Shown: positions 35,427 through 44,897, counted from the stretch's first letter. The stretch: DNA of 64,000 nucleotides from Phocaeicola massiliensis B84634 = Timone 84634 = DSM 17679 = JCM 13223 (GCF_000382445.1 NZ_KB905472.1:2494602-2558601), one strand, 5' to 3'. Translations and numbers: made by a program. The notes: generated by a model not told the origin, from the letters alone.

Positions 35427-37013
35427 ATGAATGACATTGAACAACAAGAATTAAAAAAAGAGAACGAAAGCCTTAAAGAAGAAATAAGACTGCTTAAAAA
35501 GAAAACCGAGTTACTGAGCATCACTCAGCCGCTCAATAAATTGTCTCAGTTCTTGATAGACCACCGGATGGATGCCATCATCTTCATCAAAGATGTCACA
35601 AACGATTTCCGGTATTTCATGGTCAACCAAAACTTCTGTATCCTGCAGAACACCCCTCACCACAAAATCATAGGAAAGAACGACTACGAGATATTCACTC
35701 CGGACGTAGCAGAGAAATACAGGAGGGACGATAAAATCGCCATTAATAGAAAAGGAGAATATACCTTTCAGGAAGAGATATGTGTTCCCGGTCAGAAAAA
35801 AGTCATTCTGCAAACCACCAAATCTTATGTGAGCACTTCCGAGGGCAACAAGCTTCTGGTATGTATCGGATACGACATAACAAAAGCCGTTGAGAAAGAA
35901 ATAAAGTTGAAAAATGCCATTAAAGTGGAACAGGAGGCACATCAGATGATGAGAGCCATCTTCCACGAACTGCCTTCGGCCATTCTCATCAAAGACATAG
36001 AAGACGATTACCGCTTCTATATCATCAATAAGAAATTCGAGCAAATGTGCAATCTGCCCAAAGAGCTGTTGATAGGCAAAACCGACTATGAGGTATTCCC
36101 TAAAGATGAAGCCGACAAATACCGGAGAGATGACACGGAAGCCTCCAGGTACTCTGAAGATGCTCCACTGATTATCAACGAAATAGTAACCTCCCCCGAC
36201 CGCGATGTGAGCACTCACTTGCAGACTGCCAAGTTTTCATTCTCATTCAAGGGAAAGAAATTGCTGGTATGTGTGGGAAATGATGTTACCTTGCAACACC
36301 AGATGATGGAGCAGTTAAAGAATGCATTGGACAAAGCCGAACAAGCCGACCGCCTGAAGGCACAATTCATATCCAACATGAGCCACGAGATAAGGACACC
36401 GCTGAATGCCATTGTGGGATTCTCACAACTCATAGCCGATGCCACAAGCAAAGAGGAGCAGGAGGAATACCAGCGCATTGTTATGCTGAACAATAACTTA
36501 CTGCTGACGCTGATTGAAGATGTTCTGAATCTTTCCGTTCTGGACTCAGGCAAAATGACATTCAACAATACCGTGTTCAACTTATCCGAAATGTTCGGTG
36601 ACCTTGCCATTCAGATGAAAGACAAAGTCAAGCTGCCCGGCAGGGAGTTCATCTACGAAGTCCCGCTTCAGGAAGTGCAGGTCAAGGCGGACAGGGAACG
36701 TCTTACCCAAATTGTAACCAACCTAATCACCAATGCCGCCAAGTTTACCCGGCAAGGATATATCAAAATGGGATATGCCCTCAAGGACAGCGGAGTGGAG
36801 ATTTATGTGAAGGATACAGGCATGGGCATTGAAGAGAAGAATCTGACCGAGATATTCAAGCGGTTCAAGAAACTGAATTCCTTTATCCAGGGTACGGGTC
36901 TGGGATTGCCCATCTGTAAATCCATCACCGAGCAGATGGAAGGCAAAATATGGGTGGAATCCGAATACGGGAAAGGTTCCGTCTTCCACGTATGGTTGCC
37001 TTGTCTGGCCTAG
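35427..37013 (+). CDS. Cytosolic PAS-PAS sensor histidine kinase
   Basis: A 528-residue kinase without a signal peptide or membrane helix. A short coiled coil (residues 3-32, Glu/Lys/Leu-rich) leads into two related PAS domains, about 45-155 and 175-285; both contain FIKDV/LIKDI-type strands and a YRRDD motif. HisKA follows with SNMSHEIRTPLNA near 315, then HATPase with NLITNAAKFTRQGY, DTGMGI and GTGLGLPI. No receiver domain or response regulator gene is adjacent, so it is an orphan. The duplicated PAS suggests sensing of a diffusible cytosolic signal. It is divergent from metA. Confidence 0.93.
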   Translation: MNDIEQQELKKENESLKEEIRLLKKKTELLSITQPLNKLSQFLIDHRMDAIIFIKDVTNDFRYFMVNQNFCILQNTPHHKIIGKNDYEIFTPDVAEKYRRDDKIAINRKGEYTFQEEICVPGQKKVILQTTKSYVSTSEGNKLLVCIGYDITKAVEKEIKLKNAIKVEQEAHQMMRAIFHELPSAILIKDIEDDYRFYIINKKFEQMCNLPKELLIGKTDYEVFPKDEADKYRRDDTEASRYSEDAPLIINEIVTSPDRDVSTHLQTAKFSFSFKGKKLLVCVGNDVTLQHQMMEQLKNALDKAEQADRLKAQFISNMSHEIRTPLNAIVGFSQLIADATSKEEQEEYQRIVMLNNNLLLTLIEDVLNLSVLDSGKMTFNNTVFNLSEMFGDLAIQMKDKVKLPGREFIYEVPLQEVQVKADRERLTQIVTNLITNAAKFTRQGYIKMGYALKDSGVEIYVKDTGMGIEEKNLTEIFKRFKKLNSFIQGTGLGLPICKSITEQMEGKIWVESEYGKGSVFHVWLPCLA

Positions 37014-37113
37014 CATCTCAGCCGGCCTCTGCACAGAATCAAAAAGAAAGAAGGCCCCCCCCCTTTAACTTATTTTTCCTGTCGGATTAATCGTTTTTCT
37101 CCGTATGATTAAG

Positions 37114-37121
37114 TACTTTTG
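37114..37121 (+). promoter_or_regulatory. -7 element before the HU-like gene
   Basis: TACTTTTG matches TAnnTTTG. Transcription would start near 37128, which would place the following 22-bp array inside the 5' leader of the HU-like mRNA. Confidence 0.5.
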
Positions 37122-37134
37122 TACGGAAGACCAG

Positions 37135-37222
37135 AACGTCCCACTACAGCAGAACGTACGTCCCATTGCAGCAGGACGTACATCCCACTACGGCAGGACA
37201 TACGTCCCACTGTGGCAGAACG
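37135..37222. repeat. 22-bp palindromic tandem repeat, array 2 (4 units)
   Basis: Four 22-bp units begin at 37135, 37157, 37179 and 37201, of the form TACGTCCCATTGCAGCAGGACG. They end in TAATAACC and AAAAAGCCTTAG, like array 1 at 14711. The idealised unit of both arrays is the perfect palindrome ACGTCCCACTG / CAGTGGGACGT. The sequence 37014-37134 has a C run and nothing else recognised. Confidence 0.9.
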
Positions 37223-37296
37223 TAATAACCTGCCGCACAAAAAGCCTTAGCCGTAGGTAAGAAACGGCTTAATGTTCCCTTAAAACCCCATTAGAC

Positions 37297-37920
37297 ATGG
37301 CAACAAAATTTGATTTCAAAAAAAGTCCCGATGTAAACGGGACAGCAGACAAGACTACGTTATATCCCAAAATCGTGGTGGCAGGCACTAAAAACCTGGA
37401 AAACATTGCCGATGATATCGCCAAACGGTCCGGCTTCAAGGCAGGCACGGTCATTGGACTGTTCAGTGATTTGGAGAATCTGCTGACGGATTATCTGGCA
37501 GACGGATACAATGTGAAACTGGGAGAGATAGGAACCTTTTCGGCAACACTTACCAGCCGAAAGGTGACGGACAAGAAGGAGATACGCTCCGGCTCGGTGC
37601 ACTTCGACAGTGTCAAGTTCAAGCCGGCACGCCACTTTGTCAAAGAGGTATGCAGAAAGGGCGAAATGGAACTGGAACGCGCAGACCCTGCATACGGCTT
37701 CAAGACATCTTCTCCCAAGCACACTCAGGAAGAGCGATTCGGCATGCTGATGGAATACCTGAAGGAATACACCTTCATCACCCGACAGGAATACTCCAAT
37801 CTGACGGGAGTGCTGAAAACCAAGGCTGCCCATGAGCTGCGCCAATGGTTTATGGAAGACAAAATCAAGAGAAGCGGCAGAGTGCCACACGTCATTTATA
37901 TGGCCGTGGACACTGAATAA
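37297..37920 (+). CDS. HU-like DNA-binding protein with C-terminal winged-helix-like tail
   Basis: A 207-residue protein. Residues about 5-125 follow the Bacteroidota HU/IHF-like pattern (YPKIVVAGTKNLENIADDIA, LLTDYLADGYNVKLGEIGTF, then a beta arm SVHFDSVKFKPARHF). Residues 140-205 add an extension (FITRQEYSNLTGVLKTKAA, then MEDKIKRSGRVPHVIY) that looks like a winged helix. Canonical HU is about 90 residues, so this is the long variant common in Bacteroides. It is preceded by a 22-bp palindromic array that may be a binding site or a leader structure. A role in nucleoid structure is family-level inference. Confidence 0.85.
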   Translation: MATKFDFKKSPDVNGTADKTTLYPKIVVAGTKNLENIADDIAKRSGFKAGTVIGLFSDLENLLTDYLADGYNVKLGEIGTFSATLTSRKVTDKKEIRSGSVHFDSVKFKPARHFVKEVCRKGEMELERADPAYGFKTSSPKHTQEERFGMLMEYLKEYTFITRQEYSNLTGVLKTKAAHELRQWFMEDKIKRSGRVPHVIYMAVDTE

Positions 37921-37938
37921 GGAGGAATACCCTGTCTC

Positions 37939-38667
37939 TTATATCCTATGATAGATTTCATCGAAAGGAACCCTGCCCCGTTCTCCCCAAATGCCTTTGT
38001 TCCCATCCCGTATGCCGCAAGGTATAACCATATTGATGCCTGCCCCATGGGGCAGCTTCAATAGTTTCTTCATCCGCCTGCTGTCAAAACCTTCCAGCGG
38101 ACAAGTGTCATAGCCTTCGTTTGCCATGGCAATCATAAAGGTTTGGGCAGCAAGGGCACAGGATTTATTTACCGTCACACGCATATCGCATTCCGAAACT
38201 TCCAGCATCATAGGGCGGAACAGGCTGATGGTTCTCGCCAATATCACCCTGAAAAACCCTAGAAGCCCGAAGAACCTTGCATAAATGAAAGGCATCAGTT
38301 TACCATAATACAGCTTCCTGTCCCTAATACGTTTTTCCTGACGCTCTTTCGGACTATTGCGCCTGATATTTCCTTCTTCAAAGTCAAGCACAAATTTAGC
38401 ACGCTTTTTATACAAATCCTGACGAGTAACAAAAACAACAATTTCCGAAGCCGTAGAAGCAGCCGACTGCCCTAAACAAGCTTCTGAAACTTTCGCCATC
38501 AGTCCGGGATTCGTTATTTGATAAAATTCCCACAATTGCATATTGGAACTATTGGGAGCCAGCGTAGCCAGTTCAAGACAATGTTTCACCTTTTCCGGGT
38601 CTATCGGTTTATTTTTATCATACCTCCGCACAGACCGGCGGAAGTTCAATACCTCTTCTAAATTCAT
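37939..38667 (-). CDS. Nitroreductase family protein
   Basis: A 242-residue FMN-dependent reductase. The N-terminal FRRSVRRYD is the FMN phosphate-binding segment, LAPNSSNMQLWEF near residue 36 is the second conserved region, and the C-terminal part (MIAMANEGYDTCPLEGFDSR, LPHGAGINMVIPCG) completes the fold. The middle region with FIYARFFGLLGFFRVIL is more hydrophobic than usual. The substrate is unknown; family members reduce quinones, nitroaromatics or other acceptors. It is transcribed toward the HU-like gene and stands 112 bp downstream of the efflux operon. Confidence 0.88.
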   Translation of the reverse strand: MNLEEVLNFRRSVRRYDKNKPIDPEKVKHCLELATLAPNSSNMQLWEFYQITNPGLMAKVSEACLGQSAASTASEIVVFVTRQDLYKKRAKFVLDFEEGNIRRNSPKERQEKRIRDRKLYYGKLMPFIYARFFGLLGFFRVILARTISLFRPMMLEVSECDMRVTVNKSCALAAQTFMIAMANEGYDTCPLEGFDSRRMKKLLKLPHGAGINMVIPCGIRDGNKGIWGERGRVPFDEIYHRI

Positions 38668-38711
38668 CTCCTAATCATTTTTTATATTTTACTTACTGAA
38701 CCGACAAGATA

Positions 38712-38751
38712 AGTTTTAGGGGCGATGTCAACTATAACATCCCCCCCTACA
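38712..38751. repeat. Intergenic palindrome related to the TAGGGGC repeats
   Basis: TAGGGGCGATGT pairs with ACATCCCCCCCTA around an 8-base loop. The same TAGGGG...CCCCTA core appears in the repeats near 15200 and 28085. It lies between the nitroreductase gene and the efflux operon. Confidence 0.5.
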
Positions 38752-38779
38752 CTACTATATCTCAGCGGATATTAACATC

Positions 38780-39949
38780 CTACAGGTTGTTCTTATAGAT
38801 ATTCGCCATCACCTTCTGATATTGGTTCTCAATCTGCATATACGCCTGAAGATTCTTATAAATACTTTCCGTTTCCACAAAATATTCAATCAATGAAATT
38901 TGTCCTTCGGTCAATGCCTGCTTCAATAAATCCAGCGAACGGTACATCAAAGGGACATCATACGCATTCATGGCATCCTTCAACTGCTGCATCTCATTGA
39001 AAAGAGACATCAGGGAAGCCTCGACCCGGTCTTTAGCACTTTCTTGCATAAGCTGAGCGCTGATAGCCTGTGCCTTGGCTATCTTTACCTTTTTACGATT
39101 CTGAAACAAAGGCAAGGAGCCCCCTACCACAAAACCATTCATCGAAACCGCATCATCCGTGTTACGGCGAAAGCCGGCTTCCAGCTTCGGCAACCATCCT
39201 TGGCGGTCTACCGAAACCTGCTTCTCGGCGGCACGGGCAGTGGCGGCGGCGGCCTGCAAGTCAAGGTCTGACGCCATCACTTCATCCCTCATAACATTGT
39301 AATCATTGATTTCCTGTATGGCAGGATACGTGGTTTCAGCAAACTCCAAAGGCATGTTACCGTTCATGGCAAGCAGAGACTGCAAGGCAGTGCGGTGAGC
39401 TGCGCTGTTTTGGGCAACTTCCGTCTGCACGTTCATACGCTCCATCTTGATTTTGTTGACTTCCAGTATATTCGCATCACCGGTAGTCAGACGTTTTTCA
39501 TAAAGTGCCTGTAATTCATCCGCATTTTTCATACGGATATCCATCAATGTCTTTTCCTGATTCAACAGAATAAGGTCCAGACAGAGATTCTTCGCATTCA
39601 GCAGAATATCCCGACGGGCAGCCTGTTGTTGCTTGTCCACCGCTTCGTTCTGCAAAGTAGCCTGCCGGTTGCGGGCAATATACTGAGTAGGAAAGTCAAA
39701 ACCTTGCGAAGCAACGAACTCCGTACCGTGACCACCTTCGGCACCATTACTGTAAAAAGAGCTGTAGCTCACCGTAGGATCAGGCAAGTTGTTGTTTGTC
39801 CGGTTTTCCATCTTGGTCGCATCGGCGGCATGTTTCTGTGCCTTGAGCTCTTTATTGTTCTGCTCGATGCTTTTCAAAATGTGCTCAATACTCTGAGCCT
39901 GCATCAGCAAGGGAGAGCAGAGGGCTATTATAACTAAGATTCGTTTCAT
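38780..39949 (-). CDS. TolC-family outer-membrane efflux protein
   Basis: A 389-residue TolC-like protein with a signal peptide (MKRILVIIALCSPLLMQAQ). Two long helical repeats are visible (about 20-200 and 210-385), with YSSFYSNGAEGGHG near 65 and GSLPLFQNRKKVKIAKAQ near 275 as the conserved hairpin starts. It should form the outer-membrane channel for the RND pump encoded just upstream (10 bp). Slightly short for TolC, normal for the CusC/CzcC type. Confidence 0.9.
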   Translation of the reverse strand: MKRILVIIALCSPLLMQAQSIEHILKSIEQNNKELKAQKHAADATKMENRTNNNLPDPTVSYSSFYSNGAEGGHGTEFVASQGFDFPTQYIARNRQATLQNEAVDKQQQAARRDILLNAKNLCLDLILLNQEKTLMDIRMKNADELQALYEKRLTTGDANILEVNKIKMERMNVQTEVAQNSAAHRTALQSLLAMNGNMPLEFAETTYPAIQEINDYNVMRDEVMASDLDLQAAAATARAAEKQVSVDRQGWLPKLEAGFRRNTDDAVSMNGFVVGGSLPLFQNRKKVKIAKAQAISAQLMQESAKDRVEASLMSLFNEMQQLKDAMNAYDVPLMYRSLDLLKQALTEGQISLIEYFVETESIYKNLQAYMQIENQYQKVMANIYKNNL

Positions 39950-39959
39950 ATTATTTCTA

Positions 39960-42900
39960 TTATTTCTTCTTTCGGTTCATCAGTTCATAAACAATCGGAA
40001 TAATGAAAGCGTTCAGGAAAGTCGATGTCAAAAGACCTCCAAGAATAACTTTCGCCATCGGGCTTTGTATTTCATTACCCGGCAAATCGCCACGGAATGC
40101 CAAAGGTATCAAAGCCAGCGCGGAAGACAACGCAGTCATCAGGATAGGGTTCAAACGGTCTAACGAACCGTGAAGAATGCTTTCTTTCAAATCCATACCT
40201 TCTTCGCGCAACATATTGTAATGACTTATCAACAACATACCATTACGGGTAGCAATGCCAAACAACGAGATAAAGCCGATAATAGCCGGAATGCTTATCT
40301 CACCCGTTGTTATCATCAATGCAAATACCCCACCAATCAACGCCAAAGGCAAATTCAACAAAATGACTCCACTTTGGGCTGCATTCTTAAACTGGGTATA
40401 AAGCAACAGGAAGATAACCACGATACTCATAAACGAAGTGAGCATCAGCGTACGGCTGGCCGCCTGCTCGCTTTCAAACTGACCGCCATATTCCACATGA
40501 TATCCTTCGGGAAGCTTGATTTGCGCATCAATCCGTTCCTGTATATCATTCACCACGCTGCGCAAATCACGACCGCTGGTATTGGCCGAAATCACAATCT
40601 TACGCTTCACGTTCTCACGGCTGATGGTATTCGGTCCCATGGCAGAAACCACATCGGCTACATAGTTGACAGGGATTTTCTGACCGTCACCGGTATCAAT
40701 CATCAGGTTGCGCACCTTCTCCATCTCATCACGCACCTCATCCTTGGTACGGACAATAAGATTAAACGCTTTGCCTTCTTCATATACCTGTGAAACGACT
40801 TCACCCGCCATGTTCACTGATACAAACTCGGCAAACTCCGGTAAAGAAATACCGAATTTGGCAAGCATCTCGCGTTTGGGAACAATCTTGAGCTGCGGAC
40901 GTTCGATTTGTTGTTCCACATTCAAGTCGGCAATACCCTCCACACTGCTGATGGCATCCTTTATCTGATTACCGATGGCAAACATCTTGTTCAAATCATT
41001 ACCAAACAGTTTGATGGCAATGTTGGCCTTGGTACCCGAAAGCATGGCATCGATACGGTGGCTGATAGGTTGGCCTATTTCGATATTCGCACCGGTAATG
41101 GTAGATAACTTGGCACGCACATCGGCTACCAGTTCCTGGCGGGAACGGTCTTTCAATTCAAACGGAGCCTCAATTTCACTCACGTTAACCCCTAATGCAT
41201 GCTCATCCAGTTCGGCACGTCCCGTTTTACGGGCTACAGTCTGTATTTCGGGAATAGACATCAGCAACTCTTCTGCACGGTGTCCCATCTTGTCCGATTC
41301 TGCCAAAGAGATTCCCGGCAATGAACTGATATTAATGGTGAACGAACCTTCATTGAAAGATGGCAGGAAACTGCGTCCTAATGTAAAAAACATAACCAAT
41401 GCCACCGCAAACAGTCCACCCGTAAAACCCAATACTGCGGATTTATGATTCAAGGACCATAACAAGGCATTGCGGTAATGCTTTTTCATCCATACGGCCA
41501 CAAATGCCTCTTTGGGCAATCCTTTGCTTTTATTATTACCTAACAGATAGCTGCACAGTACCGGAGTCAGTGTCAAAGCCACTACCGTAGAAGCAAACAA
41601 CGCCACAATAAAGGCAATGCCCAACGGAACCAGCATACGCCCTTCCATTCCTGTCAGGAAAAACAAAGGAACAAAGCTGACTACAATAATCAAGGTAGAG
41701 TTCAAGATAGGCATACGCACTTCCTTCGAAGCATTGAACACGACTTCAATCACGCTCTTACGTTCCCCTTCGGGCAACAAGCGATTCTCACGCAAGTGCT
41801 TCCATACATTTTCCACATCCACAATGGCATCATCCACCAACGAACCAATGGCAATGGCCATACCACCCAAACTCATGGTATTGATGGTGAGTCCCATATA
41901 GTGAAGAGTCAATATAGAAACAATCAATGACAACGGAAGGGTTACCAATGAAATAACCGTGGTACGTACATTGGCAAGGAACAGGAAGAGAACAATCACC
42001 ACAAAAACAGCACCTTCATACAACGAATCCTTCACATTGCCGATAGAGCTTTCAATAAAACGGCTCTGACGGAAAATATCTGTAGAAACGTGTACATCAG
42101 CCGGAAGATTCTTCTGCAAATCCTTCAATGCGGTTTCCAACTGCTCTGTCAGTTCAATAGTCCCGGTCTTGGGTTGTTTGGTAACGGTCAGCAGTACGGC
42201 AGGTTTTCCTCTTTCCGAAGCAGTACCCAGTTTGGGTTCCTGCGAACCAATCTTCACATCGGCAATATCCTCCAATGTAACGGGCACCCCTTCCACCGTC
42301 TTGATGACGGAACGTGACAACTGAGCCACATCATGGCTGGAAAGCACCCCGCGAACAATATATTCGTTTCCATATTCATAAATCACTCCGCCATTGGCAT
42401 TCTGATTCATGTTACGGGTAACGTTCATCACCTCTGCCAACGTAACATTGTAATGTTTCATGCGGGCAGGGTCAAGCAATACCTGATATTCCTTGATATC
42501 ACCTCCCAGCACGGCAACCTGTGCCACACCTCCCGTAGAGAGCAGGCGCGGACGGATAGTCCAGTCTGCCAGTGTACGGAGATCGAGCATGGAAGTAGTA
42601 TCCGAAGTCAGACCGATAATCAGCAACTCACCTAAAATAGAAGACTGAGGTCCCATGGTAGGTTTACCTACATTCTCGGGCAGCTCCTCGCTGACCAAGG
42701 ACAATTTCTCACTGACAATCTGACGGGCCAGATAGATATCGGTATCCCATTCAAATTCCACCCACACAACGGAAAAGCCATTGGTGGAAGATGAACGCAC
42801 CCGGCGCACATGGGTCGCACCGTTCACGGCAGTTTCTACAGGAAAGGTTACCAATTGTTCCACCTCTTCGGCGGCCATACCATTCGCTTCGGTCATAATC

Positions 42901-43043
42901 ACTACAGTCGGTGCATTCAAATCGGGGAACACATCGACTTCCGTATGAAAAGCCGTGTAAGTACCGCCGATAAGCAGCAAAACCGACGCCACCAGAACCA
43001 ATATACGGTTCTGAAGGGAAAAATGTATAATCTTATTTAGCAT
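39960..43043 (-). CDS. Heavy-metal RND efflux pump, CusA/CzcA family
   Basis: A 1027-residue proton-driven inner-membrane pump. It begins MLNKIIHFSLQNRILVLVAS; the fourth-helix motif of heavy-metal RND pumps appears as GSLVDDAIVDVENVWKHL near residue 405. Two periplasmic pore loops and a second half (SGVILLNLPLALIGGVFALM; ATRNGMLLISHYN) are present, so it is complete. Likely substrates are copper, silver, zinc, cobalt or nickel ions; the sequence does not settle which. It lies between the adaptor (11 bp) and TolC-like genes, forming a full tripartite system. Confidence 0.93.
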   Translation of the reverse strand: MLNKIIHFSLQNRILVLVASVLLLIGGTYTAFHTEVDVFPDLNAPTVVIMTEANGMAAEEVEQLVTFPVETAVNGATHVRRVRSSSTNGFSVVWVEFEWDTDIYLARQIVSEKLSLVSEELPENVGKPTMGPQSSILGELLIIGLTSDTTSMLDLRTLADWTIRPRLLSTGGVAQVAVLGGDIKEYQVLLDPARMKHYNVTLAEVMNVTRNMNQNANGGVIYEYGNEYIVRGVLSSHDVAQLSRSVIKTVEGVPVTLEDIADVKIGSQEPKLGTASERGKPAVLLTVTKQPKTGTIELTEQLETALKDLQKNLPADVHVSTDIFRQSRFIESSIGNVKDSLYEGAVFVVIVLFLFLANVRTTVISLVTLPLSLIVSILTLHYMGLTINTMSLGGMAIAIGSLVDDAIVDVENVWKHLRENRLLPEGERKSVIEVVFNASKEVRMPILNSTLIIVVSFVPLFFLTGMEGRMLVPLGIAFIVALFASTVVALTLTPVLCSYLLGNNKSKGLPKEAFVAVWMKKHYRNALLWSLNHKSAVLGFTGGLFAVALVMFFTLGRSFLPSFNEGSFTINISSLPGISLAESDKMGHRAEELLMSIPEIQTVARKTGRAELDEHALGVNVSEIEAPFELKDRSRQELVADVRAKLSTITGANIEIGQPISHRIDAMLSGTKANIAIKLFGNDLNKMFAIGNQIKDAISSVEGIADLNVEQQIERPQLKIVPKREMLAKFGISLPEFAEFVSVNMAGEVVSQVYEEGKAFNLIVRTKDEVRDEMEKVRNLMIDTGDGQKIPVNYVADVVSAMGPNTISRENVKRKIVISANTSGRDLRSVVNDIQERIDAQIKLPEGYHVEYGGQFESEQAASRTLMLTSFMSIVVIFLLLYTQFKNAAQSGVILLNLPLALIGGVFALMITTGEISIPAIIGFISLFGIATRNGMLLISHYNMLREEGMDLKESILHGSLDRLNPILMTALSSALALIPLAFRGDLPGNEIQSPMAKVILGGLLTSTFLNAFIIPIVYELMNRKKK

Positions 43044-43054
43044 AGGACGGCTGA

Positions 43055-44314
43055 TTAATGTTCATGACTATGAGCCGGAATCGCATTGCTGGCCGACGCT
43101 AATTTCACCTGATAAGCTCCCTTTGTTACCACACGGTCACCGGCTTTCAAACCGGTCAGAATCTGCACTTTCTTTCCGTTGCTCGCTCCCAAAGTTACCT
43201 CCTGTTTCTTATATCCTTCCTCATCCAGTTGCAGATAAACAAAGTACAAGCCTTGTTCTTCGGTCAGTGCCGTAACAGGCAAGGCCAGCACATCGGGCAT
43301 TTCCGACGAGAGCAGATACACCTCCACATACGAACCGGGAATCACATCTCCCCGATTATCAAATTCGAAAGTTACAGGCACATAAAAAGAAGTACCACCG
43401 GATGCTTTACCATAAGAAAGCAAACGCCCTTTCAACTCACCCAGCTCATATACCTTATTATCGTATGGAGTCTTGAAGTTTGCCGACTGGATGCTATGCA
43501 GATAACCATAATATTTCTCGGAAACATCTGCACGAAGGAACAGACGACGGTTCTGAGTGATACTCACCAAAGGCTGGCCTACCGACACATAGTCACCTTC
43601 CTGCACCAGACAATTCTTGATATAACCACCTAAAGGAGCTGTGACGGACACACCTGTCTTGGTCTGGTTCTTTGAAATAGCCTCGTATGCCAATAATGCA
43701 TTTTCATAACTCTCCTTAATGGCATTGAAATCTTTCTGCGATATTATCTGACTTTTTACCAACTTGGCAGCACGTTCATATTCTTTTTTGGCGGTTTCAT
43801 ATGCGATACGGGTACGTTTTACAGGGTCTCCGTCCGGCATATTCTCAGCAGAGATATTCAGAATGGGAGCCCCCTTGCTCACACTCATACCGTCCGTTAC
43901 CGGATGGCGGAAAGAAACCACACCGGCTACATTGGCGACTACTACGCTTTCATCGCCTTGCGCTGCCTGCACCTGACCGCTGGTCGTTATCACCTGACGG
44001 AATGATTCAGGCCGGATTATTTCCGATTCTACCCCGGCTGCTTTCGCTTTTTCTGGAGCCAGAATTATCTCATCGGAATGTCCGGCTGCAGAAGCTTCCG
44101 CTTCATGATTATGCCCTTCGTGACCTTCATTCTCATGGTCGTGGTTTTCTTTTTCATGGTCATGCCCTTCGTGATCATGGTCATGCCCTTCGTGGTCGTG
44201 ATTATGTGCTTCCTCCGTTCCATGATCGTGTCCTTCGTGATCATGACCCGATTTACTGTTGCAAGAGCCTAAGAGGAACAAGCCCAAGACTCCCATAAAG
44301 ATAAGTTTCTTCAT
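43055..44314 (-). CDS. RND periplasmic adaptor with His-rich N-terminus
   Basis: A 419-residue membrane-fusion lipoprotein (lipobox LLGSC, cysteine 18) linking the RND pump to the TolC-like channel. Residues about 22-80 are a repeated His/Asp/Glu stretch (units such as HDHEGHDH), a likely metal-binding tail. After it come the lipoyl and hairpin regions (SEIIRPESFRQVITTSGQV; KEYERAAKLVKSQIISQKDF), a beta-barrel and the membrane-proximal domain (LPVTALTEEQGLYFVYLQ). The His-rich tail could gather metal ions for the pump, as in CusB/CzcB relatives. Confidence 0.92.
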   Translation of the reverse strand: MKKLIFMGVLGLFLLGSCNSKSGHDHEGHDHGTEEAHNHDHEGHDHDHEGHDHEKENHDHENEGHEGHNHEAEASAAGHSDEIILAPEKAKAAGVESEIIRPESFRQVITTSGQVQAAQGDESVVVANVAGVVSFRHPVTDGMSVSKGAPILNISAENMPDGDPVKRTRIAYETAKKEYERAAKLVKSQIISQKDFNAIKESYENALLAYEAISKNQTKTGVSVTAPLGGYIKNCLVQEGDYVSVGQPLVSITQNRRLFLRADVSEKYYGYLHSIQSANFKTPYDNKVYELGELKGRLLSYGKASGGTSFYVPVTFEFDNRGDVIPGSYVEVYLLSSEMPDVLALPVTALTEEQGLYFVYLQLDEEGYKKQEVTLGASNGKKVQILTGLKAGDRVVTKGAYQVKLASASNAIPAHSHEH

Positions 44315-44409
44315 GATGATATTATTTGTTCTTACTTTTTTAATCTGATTACAAAATTAGGATAATAAAGATGCAACAAAGTTGCGGATAAAAAGGTCGT
44401 TTCTATCTG

Positions 44410-44829
44410 TTAAGCAAGAACATAGGGAGGAGCACGCAAACCCTTGACATGGGGCAGGCATGTAGAATGTAGTTTTTCTAAATAATAAGTATCAGGAATC
44501 GTATTGCGTTCGGTAAGTCGCAATGAAAGCAACAAAATATCCGGCACTGTGTAAAGCAACGAACAGAAGGAATAGTCCGGCGAAACGCTATTCTGCACCT
44601 TCTCGGGAGTAATAGTCTTGAATTTAGTCACACAACCGGCATTACACGTATGCTTGTCATGCGATACATCGTGATTATGCTGTTCCCCCGAACACTGACA
44701 GCCACAGACTGTAATATCATGTTGCAAACAAAGTATTTCACGGTGATGATGGTGCGGCAAGACAGATGCCGTTAACATAATGATGCTAACAAGTATCAAA
44801 AACCATGCTATATACCTTCTTTGTTTCAT
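44410..44829 (-). CDS. Small His/Cys-rich membrane-anchored protein (DUF6769-like)
   Basis: A 139-residue protein starting at the ATG at 44829, since the upstream in-frame TTG falls in the promoter. One N-terminal helix (WFLILVSIIMLTASVL) is followed by LPHHHHREILC, CGCQCSGEQHNH and HDKHTCNAGC, an array of His and Cys that should bind metal, then a less polar C-terminal half. It is the first gene of the metal efflux operon, 95 bp before the adaptor. A periplasmic metal chaperone or sensor role is inference. Similar short proteins precede metal efflux genes in other Bacteroidota. Confidence 0.75.
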   Translation of the reverse strand: MKQRRYIAWFLILVSIIMLTASVLPHHHHREILCLQHDITVCGCQCSGEQHNHDVSHDKHTCNAGCVTKFKTITPEKVQNSVSPDYSFCSLLYTVPDILLLSLRLTERNTIPDTYYLEKLHSTCLPHVKGLRAPPYVLA

Positions 44830-44835
44830 CGCCTG

Positions 44836-44867
44836 CAAAAATAACGGTTTATTGATTAAAATCCAAA
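44836..44867 (-). promoter_or_regulatory. Promoter of the metal efflux operon
   Basis: On the minus strand TTTG (44867-44864), a 20-base spacer and TATTTTTG (44843-44836) match the Bacteroides consensus. Transcription would begin within a few bases of the ATG at 44829, so the message has almost no leader. Confidence 0.75.
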
Positions 44868-44897
44868 TAGAAAGAGAGTTATATCAAAAGAAAAAAT

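Noticed and set aside
37014..37134. A gene or RNA between the histidine kinase and array 2
   Set aside because: Only a C run, a T-rich stretch and one -7 element are visible; there is no ORF or stable stem that I could support.
44090..44240. Repeated CATGGTCATGCCCTTCGTG-type DNA as a mobile or CRISPR-like repeat
   Set aside because: It is in-frame coding sequence for the His-rich tail of the efflux adaptor.
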